Shown here: positions 14,323 through 22,092 of the stretch, piece after piece
How the letters are laid out: each line of letters begins with the position of its first letter
Position numbering within the stretch: the first letter of the stretch is position 1
Made by a program: the position numbers and the translations under genes
NCBI GenBank assembly: GCA_041164825.1
Contig: JBEAOO010000330.1
Location: forward strand, 1 to 32,380
Direction of reading: 5' to 3'
DNA: 32,380 nt
DNA from: JBEAOO01 sp041164825
Lineage (GTDB): Bacteria > Pseudomonadota > Gammaproteobacteria > Burkholderiales > Burkholderiaceae_C
Notes under the pieces: generated by a model
Database searches by the model: none
Seen by the model: only the letters and a program-made list of their open reading frames with translations
What the model was told of the DNA's origin: nothing

Positions 14323-16143
14323 TCAGAAGTGCGCCCAGTCGGCGTCAACCTCGGTGGTGCTCGGCAGGGGCTTCGACGGCGACGGGGGTGCGGGCAAGGC
14401 GGGCAGCGGCGCGCGCGCTGCTGGGGCCGGCCAGGGGGCATGCGGCGGGCGGGCCGACGACATCGGCGGTGTCACGCGGGGTGCGGCGACGCGCGCTGGG
14501 GTGCGTGCGGGAGGGCGGGCTGGGGCGGCTGTCGGCAGGCGGGCGGCGGCGCGGGCAGGCACAGGTGCCGAGCCGCTCGCCGCGGCGAGCAAGCCGCCAT
14601 CGCGCGCCAACCGAAAACCACTCACCACGCCGGCCAAGCGCCCGGCCTGCTCGCGCAGGCTCTCGGCGGCGGCGGCGCTTTGTTCCACCAAGGCGGCGTT
14701 TTGCTGGGTCATCTGGTCGAGCTGGGCGACCGAGTTGTTGACGTCGCCAATGCCTTGGCTTTGCTCGGCCGAGGCGGCGGTGATCTCGCCCACGATGTCG
14801 CTCACGCGCTGCACCGAGGCCACGATGTCGCTCATGGTTTGGCCGGCGTCGGCCACCAAGCGGGTGCCGGCGTCCACACGCTCGACGCTGGTGCCGATGA
14901 GGGTTTTGATCTCTTTGGCGGCCTGCGCGCTGCGCTGCGCCAGGCTGCGCACTTCGCTCGCCACCACCGCAAAACCGCGGCCTTGCTCGCCGGCGCGGGC
15001 GGCTTCTACCGCGGCGTTGAGGGCCAGGATGTTGGTCTGGAAGGCGATGCCGTCGATGGTGCCGATGATGTCGCTGATCTTGCGGCTGGCGGCGTTGATT
15101 TCGCCCATGGTGCCCACCACCTGCGCCACCACCTGGCCGCCGCGTGCGGCCACATCGGCGGCCGAGCTGGCGAGCTGGTTGGCGGTGCGCGCGCTGTCGG
15201 CGCTTTGGCGCACGGTGCCGGTGAGCTGCGCCATGGCGCTGGCGGTTTGCTGCAGGTTGGACGCCGTTTGTTCGGTGCGCGAACTCAGGTCGGCGTTGCC
15301 GGTGGCCACTTCTTGGCTGGCCACTTCGATCGAGTCGGTGGCCTCGCGCACTTGTTGCACCAGTGCGCGCAGCGCCACCTGCATCTGGCCGATGTCGCCC
15401 ATCAGTTGCGAGGCTTCTGAGCGGCCATCGTGCTGCGGCACGTCTTGGCTCAGGTCGCCTTGGGCGATGCGGCGGGCGGTGGCTTGCAGCTCGCGCATCG
15501 GGCCGGTGAGGCTGCGCGTCATGCGCCAGGCCAGCAGCAACGACACCCCCACCGTCACCACAGCCAGGCCGATGAAGCCTTGGCGCGTGGCGGTCAGCGA
15601 GGCCATCACGGCGGCGCCCATGTCGGTGGTGCGCTGGGCCTGGAAGGCCACCAGCTCGGTGGCGACGCCGATGTATTCGGTGGTCATCGCCTTGAAGGCG
15701 GGCGCGGCCGAGGCCACTTGTCCGGCATCGCCCTGGGCTTTGAACAAGGTTTCGCGCGCCACCAGGTAGCGCTTGCGCACCTCGGCCAGCTTGTCCGAAC
15801 CCGCACGGCCCGCGTCAGTGGTCTCGATCTCGGCATAGCGCTTTTGGATCTCCGAGGTGCGCGCTGTCGTGGCCTTCACGGCCTCGCCAAAGTGCTCGCC
15901 GAGGTGGGTGTCCAGGCTCAGGCCGATGGCCATGGCCCGCTGCGAGTTGACGATGATGTTTTCGCGCCATTCGCGCGCCAGCGCCAGGCGCTCGGCCTGC
16001 ACGCTGATCATCTCGGTGTTGAGGGACTCAATCTGGTTGAGGTGGCTCAGGGTCAGGCCCAGCACCAGCAGCAGCACAGCGGTGATGGCGCCGTAGCCCA
16101 GCGCCAGGCGCTCGCCAATGCGCAAGCGGTTGAAAAGATCCAT
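14323..16143 (-). CDS. Methyl-accepting chemotaxis protein with C-terminal CheR tether
   Basis: 606 aa from ATG 16143, chosen because GGAG lies about 10 bp upstream and MDLFNRLRIGERL is a normal MCP start. TM1 spans 15-32, followed by a helical periplasmic four-helix-bundle-like domain (33-188), TM2 (190-207), HAMP (208-262) and a signalling domain. The hairpin tip is near DGIAFQTNILALNAAVEAAR (364-383). A Pro/Ala-rich linker (about 525-595) leads to the last five residues DWAHF, fitting the xWxxF tether that recruits CheR/CheB in high-abundance receptors. The ligand is unknown. It lies 124 bp downstream of the second MCP on the same strand. Confidence 0.95.
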   Translation of the reverse strand: MDLFNRLRIGERLALGYGAITAVLLLVLGLTLSHLNQIESLNTEMISVQAERLALAREWRENIIVNSQRAMAIGLSLDTHLGEHFGEAVKATTARTSEIQKRYAEIETTDAGRAGSDKLAEVRKRYLVARETLFKAQGDAGQVASAAPAFKAMTTEYIGVATELVAFQAQRTTDMGAAVMASLTATRQGFIGLAVVTVGVSLLLAWRMTRSLTGPMRELQATARRIAQGDLSQDVPQHDGRSEASQLMGDIGQMQVALRALVQQVREATDSIEVASQEVATGNADLSSRTEQTASNLQQTASAMAQLTGTVRQSADSARTANQLASSAADVAARGGQVVAQVVGTMGEINAASRKISDIIGTIDGIAFQTNILALNAAVEAARAGEQGRGFAVVASEVRSLAQRSAQAAKEIKTLIGTSVERVDAGTRLVADAGQTMSDIVASVQRVSDIVGEITAASAEQSQGIGDVNNSVAQLDQMTQQNAALVEQSAAAAESLREQAGRLAGVVSGFRLARDGGLLAAASGSAPVPARAAARLPTAAPARPPARTPARVAAPRVTPPMSSARPPHAPWPAPAARAPLPALPAPPSPSKPLPSTTEVDADWAHF

Positions 16144-16267
16144 GGGTGTCTCCGGCACGGGGCCCACACGGGCCCACAGCCAGACTGTGCGGCGCGGCGC
16201 GGGGCGCCGATGCACGGAAAAACGGGCCCTTTGCCGGCCAGCCGTGACCGGCCCAGAGCCCCAGCGC

Positions 16268-18223
16268 CTAAAACGCCGCGACCGCGCGCAGCAGCTCGTC
16301 GGCCTGGCCTTTGAGGCTGTTGGAGGCCGCGGCCATTTCTTCCACCAGCGCGGCGTTTTGCTGCGTGCTGCGGTCCATCTCGCCCACGGTCTGGCCCACC
16401 TGGGTCACGCCCTCGGCCTGCTCGCCGCTGGCCGCGCTGATCTCGCCCACGATGTCGGTCACACGGCGAATGCTGCTCACCACCTCGGCCATGGTGTGGC
16501 CGGCTTGGTCGACCAGCGCGGTGCCGGCCTCCACGCGCTCGACGCTGGCGCCGATCAGGGTCTTGATCTCGCGGGCGGCCTCGGCGCTGCGCCCGGCCAG
16601 GCTGCGCACTTCACTGGCCACCACGGCAAAACCACGGCCTTGCTCGCCGGCGCGGGCGGCTTCTACCGCGGCGTTGAGGGCCAAGATGTTGGTCTGAAAC
16701 GCGATGCCGTCGATGGTGCCGATGATGTCGCTGATGCGGCGCGAGGCGTCGTGGATGCCCTTCATCGTGCTCACCACCTGCTCCACCACGGCGCCGCCCT
16801 GCTGGGCCACATCCGACGCGCTCAGCGCCAGCTGGTTGGCGGTGCGGGCGCTGTCGGCGTTTTGTTTGACGGTGTGGCTGAGCTGGTCCATCGAGGCCGC
16901 GGTTTGCTGCAAGGCGCTGGCCTGCTGCTCGGTGCGTGACGACAGGTCGAGGTTGCCCTGCGCGATCTCGGCGCTGGCGGTGGCCACGCCATCGGCGTTC
17001 TGGCGCACTTGGTCAAACACGCCCGAGATCTTGGCCACGAAGCCATTGAAGCCGCGGCCGATTTCGGCCAGCTCGTCGTGGCCGTGCTCGTCGAGCTGGA
17101 CGCTCAAATCGGCATCACCGCGCGCCAGCTGGCCCATGGTGTGGCTCAAGGTCTGCAGCGGCTTCATCAGCCGGCGCACCAGCACCACCATGGCCACCGC
17201 GGCCAGGGCGCAGGCCAGCAGGGCGGCCAGCGCCGCGGCCAGCATCATCTCGTTGGCAGCCGCTTGAGCCAGGCTCACCGGGTAGGAGACGCGGATGCTC
17301 CACGGCTGCACCCCGGCCTGCACCTGCACCGGCGCAAACAGGTGCACCCAACCTTGGCCGTCCTCAAAGCGGTAGGGCTCGCCGCGGGCAATGTGGGCCA
17401 GCGCGTCGGCGGGCAGGTCGTCGGCCTTCTTGGCCAGCAGCTTGGCATCGGGTGCGGCCACATACAGGCCGCCGCTGGACAACAAAGCCACCTGGCTGCC
17501 GGGCACCGGCTGCATCTTCGACACGCGCTCGGACAGGCCCTGCAAGGGCAGGTCGGAGCCCGCGATGCCGACGAATTTGCCCTGCACCAAGATGGGCGAG
17601 GCCACCGTGGTCATCAGCACATCTTTGCCCGCCACGGGGTAGATGTAGGGCTCGATCAGCGCGTCTTTTTGCGTCTTGCGCGGGATGTCGTACCAGTCGT
17701 TGGCGCCGGCTTTTTCGTAGTCGAGCAACGGCTCCACCGCAATGGCGCCAGCGCCGCGGTTCCAGTACGAGATGTAGCGGCCGGTGGCGTCGTAGGCCGG
17801 GGTCTTGTTGACGTACTCGGCGTCTTTGCCATCGAGCGCATCGGGCTCCCAGATGGAGTAAGTGCCGATGAATTCCGGGTGCAGTTCGAGCACCTGGCGC
17901 GCCATGGCATCAAGCTGCTCGCGGCTGGGCGGCAAGCCAGCGGCTTTCATGCCGCGCATCGTGTCGCTCAAGGTTTTGACGGCGCTGACGCTGCGGCCCA
18001 GCTCGCCCGCCACCAGCTCGGCCGTTTCACGGGCGGCCAAGGTGGCTTCGTGGTCGGCGGCGTCGTGGCTGGCCTGGGCGGTGCGCCAGGCCAGCACGGT
18101 GCTGGTGGCGGCCACACACAGCACGCACAACACGGTGGCGGCGATGCAGAGTTTGGCGGTGAGGGACAGCCCCGCCGAGCGTCCGGGTCGCGCGAGCGCC
18201 CCGGGCAGGTTCAATGTGGCCAT
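16268..18223 (-). CDS. Methyl-accepting chemotaxis protein with double-Cache sensor
   Basis: 651 aa from ATG 18223, preceded by AAGGACG with suitable spacing; the frame is open further upstream but that is not credible coding. TM1 is 23-45. The periplasmic region (46-318) shows dCache features: PEFIGTYSIWEPDAL, GRYISYWNRG, DWYDIP and a TTVASPIL-FVGIAGSDL strand pair. TM2 is 324-350, then HAMP, then a signalling domain with tip DGIAFQTNILALNAAVEAAR (505-524). Unlike its neighbour it ends in LLRAVAAF with no tether. dCache receptors bind small molecules such as amino or organic acids. The canonical R-x-W-Y amino-acid site is not obvious here, so the ligand is open. A candidate sigma-28 promoter lies upstream. 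Confidence 0.95.
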   Translation of the reverse strand: MATLNLPGALARPGRSAGLSLTAKLCIAATVLCVLCVAATSTVLAWRTAQASHDAADHEATLAARETAELVAGELGRSVSAVKTLSDTMRGMKAAGLPPSREQLDAMARQVLELHPEFIGTYSIWEPDALDGKDAEYVNKTPAYDATGRYISYWNRGAGAIAVEPLLDYEKAGANDWYDIPRKTQKDALIEPYIYPVAGKDVLMTTVASPILVQGKFVGIAGSDLPLQGLSERVSKMQPVPGSQVALLSSGGLYVAAPDAKLLAKKADDLPADALAHIARGEPYRFEDGQGWVHLFAPVQVQAGVQPWSIRVSYPVSLAQAAANEMMLAAALAALLACALAAVAMVVLVRRLMKPLQTLSHTMGQLARGDADLSVQLDEHGHDELAEIGRGFNGFVAKISGVFDQVRQNADGVATASAEIAQGNLDLSSRTEQQASALQQTAASMDQLSHTVKQNADSARTANQLALSASDVAQQGGAVVEQVVSTMKGIHDASRRISDIIGTIDGIAFQTNILALNAAVEAARAGEQGRGFAVVASEVRSLAGRSAEAAREIKTLIGASVERVEAGTALVDQAGHTMAEVVSSIRRVTDIVGEISAASGEQAEGVTQVGQTVGEMDRSTQQNAALVEEMAAASNSLKGQADELLRAVAAF

Positions 18224-18302
18224 GTTGACGACGTCCTTGTTGATTGCGCCGCCGTCACCGCGAGCCCCAGCCCCGGTGCGTTCATGCGTGCGTTGAAACG
18301 GA

Positions 18303-18329
18303 CTATCGGCAATGTGGGGCGCCACTGAA
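18303..18329 (-). promoter_or_regulatory. Candidate sigma-28 (FliA) promoter of the Cache MCP
   Basis: On the minus strand TTCAGTGG, exactly 11 nt, then GCCGATAG. The -10 matches the flagellar consensus GCCGATAA at 7 of 8 positions and the spacing is exact, but the -35 matches TAAAGTTT at only 4 of 8. It is about 80 bp upstream of the MCP start, and a chemoreceptor is a typical FliA target. Confidence 0.45.
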
Positions 18330-18446
18330 GCCGGGAACACTCCGCCTTTGCAGGTGCAGTTCCTCGGGCGGCCTGGGTGCTGGTGAGCGGTGCCACGGCC
18401 CACGCGCCGGGCGGGCATGTGCGGCACAGCGGCCGCACCGGGTGCG

Positions 18447-19355
18447 TCAGCGGCCGGCCGACGCGGCGCTTGCGGCGGGCCGCAGGCGGATCTGTTGGTC
18501 CACCGCCTCGGCCAGCGCCAGCAGCTGCCCGCGCGGCTGGGCGCCCACCAGCGCGTAGCCCACGCCCGACTCGACCCAATAAAACAGGCCCAGCTCACCC
18601 TGCTGCTCGTAGCGGAAGGCCGCAGGGGTGTTGGCGTCGGGCGCGCGCAGGTAGACGGTGACGCGCTGGGTGGCGGGCTCGCCGGGGCGGCGGTACATCA
18701 GCTGCGCGCTGGGGCCGGCGCTGTCGGGCAGCAAGCGGCCGCCCACCAGCTCGTAGCCCTGGGCGCGCAAATCAAACGTGCGCACCGGCAGCGCCAGCCG
18801 CTTGGTGAGCCAGCGCGACAAATGCAGCTCCTGCGCCTGCGCCTCGGCCGGTGCGGCGCCGGCCACCGCCACCTCCACGGGGTGGCGCACCTCGGGCGTG
18901 TAGACGCTGTGGGCGATGGCCGCGCGCTGCACCCAGGCGCTGCTGGCCTGCTGCGCCTGCACGCGCTCTGAGGCCGCCCAGCGCCAGGCGGTGGCTGCGC
19001 CCAGCACCGCACCGGCGGCAAACAGCGCCACCCCGGCCGCAACGGCCAAGCCACTGCGCCACCGGCGGTCATCGCTTCCCGCCCCAGCCCCCCAGCGCCC
19101 ACCCGTGCCACGCCACACCGCTTGCTGCAAGCGCGCGGGCACGGGCTCGCGCTGCACGGGGTCCCACACCTCGCGCAGCGTGTCGCGGTCGGCCGCCCAG
19201 GCGCGCACGGTGGCCGCGTCCTCGGGGTGGCTTTGCAGCCAGGCGTCGACACGCCGGCGCTCATCGGCGGGCAGTTGCTGGTCGAGCCAGGCGCCGAGCA
19301 GGGTGCTGTCGGGTGCGGAGCCGGGCGCGTTGTCGGGGGGGGTGGGGGCGTTCAT
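18447..19355 (-). CDS. Transmembrane anti-sigma factor
   Basis: 302 aa from ATG 19355, two bases after the sigma-factor stop. The N-terminal ~100 residues are cytoplasmic, with an anti-sigma-like helix LLGAWLDQQLPADERRRVDAWL. One membrane segment follows (about 101-123), then a periplasmic C-terminal domain (HPVEVAVAG..., ELHLSRWLTKRL, FYWVESGVGYALVG). The His-x3-Cys-x2-Cys zinc motif of ZAS anti-sigma factors is absent: no Cys lies in the first 100 residues. It presumably holds the ECF sigma factor at the membrane and releases it on an envelope signal. Family membership (RsiW/COG5662-like) is from architecture. Confidence 0.9.
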   Translation of the reverse strand: MNAPTPPDNAPGSAPDSTLLGAWLDQQLPADERRRVDAWLQSHPEDAATVRAWAADRDTLREVWDPVQREPVPARLQQAVWRGTGGRWGAGAGSDDRRWRSGLAVAAGVALFAAGAVLGAATAWRWAASERVQAQQASSAWVQRAAIAHSVYTPEVRHPVEVAVAGAAPAEAQAQELHLSRWLTKRLALPVRTFDLRAQGYELVGGRLLPDSAGPSAQLMYRRPGEPATQRVTVYLRAPDANTPAAFRYEQQGELGLFYWVESGVGYALVGAQPRGQLLALAEAVDQQIRLRPAASAASAGR

Positions 19356-19357
19356 GG

Positions 19358-19966
19358 TCAGACCACGCGTTTGAGTTGGCGTGCCGACGGGGCGGCGGGC
19401 ACAGCGGGGGGGAGCCCCCCCGCGGTCGAGCCACCATCGAGCCAGGCGCGCAGGGCCGCGCGGCCGCGCGAGAGGCGCGACATCACGGTGCCCACGGGGA
19501 TGTGCAGCACCTCGGCGCACTCGGCGTACGAGAGCTGCTCCACGCACACCAGCAACAGCGGCTCGCGCTGCTCCAGCGGCAAGCGCTGCAGCGCGTTGAT
19601 GAGGTCCAGGCGCAGGCCCGTGTGGTGCGCCGGGTCGCCGCCGCCACCGCCACCACCGTGACAGGCCTCGCGGGCGCGCTGCTGCTGTTGTGCGTCTTGC
19701 GCGTCGGCCAGCGCGTCGGGGTCGAGCACCGAGATCCGCGCGTTGCGGCGCAACTCGTCCATGTGGGCGTTGTGGGCAATGCTGATCAGCCACACCACGA
19801 TGTCGCGCTGCGGCTCGAACTGCTGCCAATGCACCAGCGCGCGCTCGAGCGCGGTTTGCACCAGGTCGTCGGCGTGCGCGGCGTCCATCACCAGCGAGCG
19901 CGCATAGCGACGCAGGCGCGGGATGGCGCTGAGCAACTGCTGGCGAAAGGCGGGCGGGGCGTTCAC
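19358..19966 (-). CDS. ECF-type RNA polymerase sigma factor
   Basis: 202 aa from a GTG at 19966 (VNAPPAFRQQLLSAIPRLRR). An ATG much further upstream at 20209 would run through the divergent flavin reductase gene and is rejected. Region 2 is 4-72 (DDLVQTALERAL, IVVWLISIAHN); region 4 is 125-176 with recognition helix GTVMSRLSRGRAAL. Between them is an unusually long Gln/Gly insertion with seven consecutive Gly (104-110). It is paired with the anti-sigma gene two bases downstream. A GGGAAT-N17-CGTAC promoter candidate immediately upstream suggests autoregulation. The stress that triggers it is unknown. Confidence 0.92.
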   Translation of the reverse strand: MNAPPAFRQQLLSAIPRLRRYARSLVMDAAHADDLVQTALERALVHWQQFEPQRDIVVWLISIAHNAHMDELRRNARISVLDPDALADAQDAQQQQRAREACHGGGGGGGDPAHHTGLRLDLINALQRLPLEQREPLLLVCVEQLSYAECAEVLHIPVGTVMSRLSRGRAALRAWLDGGSTAGGLPPAVPAAPSARQLKRVV

Positions 19967-19973
19967 AACAGGT

Positions 19974-20001
19974 GTACGAACGGGTGGGGCGGTGTATTCC
20001 C
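19974..20001 (-). promoter_or_regulatory. Candidate autoregulatory ECF promoter
   Basis: On the minus strand GGGAAT (19996-20001), 17 nt, then CGTAC (19974-19978). This is the general ECF layout (GGAAc/t, ~16-17 nt, CGT). The expected transcription start is within a few bases of the GTG at 19966, so the message would be nearly leaderless. Assigned by position and motif only. Confidence 0.45.
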
Positions 20002-20086
20002 AGCATAGTCGGCAGCCCCGGCTTGCGGAGGCTGTTTGTGGAGAGGCCTGGGAGCGGCTTGCGGCGGCATCCGCGACAATCGCGCC

Positions 20087-20611
20087 ATGACGACGCCACC
20101 GCCCCGCCCTGCCGCCGCCCAGGCCCCCAGCTTTGCCGCGGCCGATTTCCGCGCCGCGCTCGGCACCTTTGCCACCGGTGTCACCATCGTCACCGCGCGC
20201 GACCCGCAAGGCGGCTTGGTGGGCCTCACGGCCAACTCCTTCAACTCGGTGTCGCTGGCGCCGCCGCTGGTGCTGTGGAGCTTGTCAAAACGCGCGGGCT
20301 CGATGGCCGCGTTTTCGGCCGGCTCGCACTACGCGATCAACATCTTGGCGGCCGACCAGAAGGCGCTGTCCGAGCGTTTTGCCAGCCGCGATGTGGACCG
20401 CTTTGCCGGCCTGGCGTTTCGCGAAGGCGCCGGTGGCGCGCCGGTGATCGAGGGCGCACTGGCCGTGTTTGAGTGCTTCAACCGCAGCCAGTACGAAGAA
20501 GGCGACCACGTGATTTTTGTGGGTGAGGTAGAGCACATCAGCCGCCGCAGCGACAACGCCCAGCCTTTGATTTATCACGGCGGGCGGTATTACACCGAGC
20601 TGCCGCTGTGA
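20087..20611 (+). CDS. Flavin reductase-like protein (HpaC/split-barrel FMN-binding family)
   Basis: 174 aa from ATG 20087. Typical split-barrel flavin reductase: FRAALGTFATGVTIVTARD near the start, GLTANSFNSVSLAPPLVLWS for the flavin-binding strand, ILAADQKALSERFA, and GDHVIFVGEVEHI followed by PLIYHGGRYYTEL at the end. It reduces free FMN or FAD with NAD(P)H for a partner monooxygenase, but none is adjacent. It is divergent from the ECF sigma gene with only 120 bp between starts. Its 3' end runs into a hexanucleotide repeat. Confidence 0.92.
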   Translation: MTTPPPRPAAAQAPSFAAADFRAALGTFATGVTIVTARDPQGGLVGLTANSFNSVSLAPPLVLWSLSKRAGSMAAFSAGSHYAINILAADQKALSERFASRDVDRFAGLAFREGAGGAPVIEGALAVFECFNRSQYEEGDHVIFVGEVEHISRRSDNAQPLIYHGGRYYTELPL

Positions 20612-20620
20612 GCGTCTGAT

Positions 20621-20662
<42 letters not shown>

Positions 20663-20751
20663 TCAAAGGCCAAGGGCCGTTCTCGGTGGCTCAGCACCCC
20701 GGTCCTGCAGCAGTTTTTTGTTGACGGGTTTCTGATCGACGGTCGGTGCTC

Positions 20752-20770
20752 GGGGAGCGTTGTGCCGCAT
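20752..20770 (-). repeat. Possible relic of the palindromic element (stem-1 fragment)
   Basis: GGGGAGCGTTGTGCCGCAT differs by one base from the stem-1 arm of copy D at 32311-32329 (GGGGAGCG-C-TGTGCCGCAT). No partner arm or tail is present, so it would be a decayed fragment in the 220-bp gap 20612-20831. A chance match in GC-rich DNA cannot be excluded. Confidence 0.35.
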
Positions 20771-20788
20771 CGGCAGGGGTTGAGCCCA

Positions 20789-20804
20789 GGCGTCGAGAGA
20801 CGCC
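20789..20804. terminator. Hairpin between convergent genes
   Basis: A perfect 6-bp stem GGCGTC / GACGCC with a GAGA loop, 27 bp from the end of the minus-strand receiver-like gene and downstream of flavin reductase. There is no T-tract, so it is a weak intrinsic terminator at best. Confidence 0.4.
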
Positions 20805-20831
20805 CTTGTGAGCTGCCGCACTGCAAGCCCC

Positions 20832-22001
20832 TCAGGACTGCGTGCTGACCCAGGCCGACTCGGCCGCGTCGATGCGGGCGGAGGCGGCCTCGTGGGCCAC
20901 GGCTTGCACCAGCGTGTGCGACAAATCAGCGCGGCTGAGCGCGCCGGGCAAGCCCAACTCGGGCAGCGACACCGAATAGCGGTCGGGCGTGTCCACCAGC
21001 TCGATCACGCGCAGGTGCGGCCGGTGGGCGAGCATCTCGTCGACCAGCTCGCGGCAGGGCGTGTGGCTCAGCGGCAGGCCGATCAGCAGCACGTCGGGCC
21101 ACGCGTCGGCCAGCGTGCTGCGCGCTTGCTCGACGCTGGCCACGGCATCGGCGCGCACGCCAGCGGCCAGCAGCAGGTCGCGCGCCAACTGGCGCGAGGG
21201 CGCTGAGGGGTCGACGATCAGCACCCGGCACCCCACCGCCGTGGGCGTGCGTGGCAGCTCGGCCGGGCTGGGCACCGGCGGGTGAGCCAAGTCGGCAAAG
21301 GGGCCGCTGCCCTCGCGGTGGGAGGCCGGAAAGCCCAGGCTGAGGCGCCACTGCGGCTCGGTTTCGCGTTGCGGCATCAGCCCGGCCGCGCGGGCCAATT
21401 GCGCCAGCATCAACCAGGGCAGCGGGTCGTTGCCCCCAGGCGGCGAGGCGCCGGGCGGGGACGAGGCCAACAGCGTCAGACGCACCACGTTGGACGCGGC
21501 CGACGCGCGCTCAATGCGCAGCTCGATCTCGGTGCCTTGGTCCATCGCGGCCTCGATGGCCAGCGCCAGCAGGCGGTCGAGCACAGCCGCGTTGATGTGC
21601 ACCGGCACGGGCGCCTCGCTGGCCGCCGGCTGCCAGCCGGGCAAGGCCTCGGCCACGGCGGCTTGCAGGTCGAGGGTTTCGGGGTCGGCGGTGGCGCCGT
21701 GGGCCAGCACGCGCGCGAGTTGCTGCACCTGCAGGCCCAGCCCTTCGAGCCGCTCCAGCTGTTGCGCCACGCCCAAGGCCACGGCGCGCAGCGGCTCGGG
21801 ATCGAGCAGGTCGACCGGGTTCAGCGCGGCGTGGCGCAGCGCCTCGGCCAGCGGCGCGAGGTCGCTGGCGATGCGCTCGCCCAACTGCGCCATCAGGCGC
21901 GGTGGCACATGGCTGACGGGCGTGGGCAGGGCCCAAAGCCGCTCTTGGGGCAACACGATTTCGGCCTTGTCCAACCAAGTGTGCGGGGTGCGGGGGGTCA
22001 T
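20832..22001 (-). CDS. Degenerate kinase-like protein with pseudo-receiver domain
   Basis: 389 aa from ATG 22001, with AAGGAT at good Shine-Dalgarno spacing. Residues 35-100 are helical (dimerisation-like: ERIASDLAPLAEALRHAAL, QLERLEGLGLQVQQL). Residues 130-225 resemble a decayed HATPase fold, with the N-box-like INAAVLDRLLALAIEAA but no G-box. Residues 258-372 have a CheY-like fold (CRVLIVDPSAPSRQLARDLL), where the phosphoacceptor Asp is replaced by Gly308 in DVLLIGLPL and the conserved Lys is missing. It is therefore unlikely to be phosphorylated in the usual way. It lies 91 bp downstream of the binding-protein gene on the same strand. It may be a scaffold or a regulator of an unlinked system. 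Confidence 0.7.
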   Translation of the reverse strand: MTPRTPHTWLDKAEIVLPQERLWALPTPVSHVPPRLMAQLGERIASDLAPLAEALRHAALNPVDLLDPEPLRAVALGVAQQLERLEGLGLQVQQLARVLAHGATADPETLDLQAAVAEALPGWQPAASEAPVPVHINAAVLDRLLALAIEAAMDQGTEIELRIERASAASNVVRLTLLASSPPGASPPGGNDPLPWLMLAQLARAAGLMPQRETEPQWRLSLGFPASHREGSGPFADLAHPPVPSPAELPRTPTAVGCRVLIVDPSAPSRQLARDLLLAAGVRADAVASVEQARSTLADAWPDVLLIGLPLSHTPCRELVDEMLAHRPHLRVIELVDTPDRYSVSLPELGLPGALSRADLSHTLVQAVAHEAASARIDAAESAWVSTQS

Positions 22002-22092
22002 GTCGGAATCCTTGTGCGACGCGCTGAACTGCTCGAAACCCAGTATGCGCGGTGGCACCCCACGGCCGGCTGACCGTGCGCAGACTCTGGGC

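Noticed and set aside
19358..20209. 283-aa version of the ECF sigma factor
   Set aside because: The upstream extension is low-complexity and would overlap the divergent flavin reductase coding region by about 120 bp.
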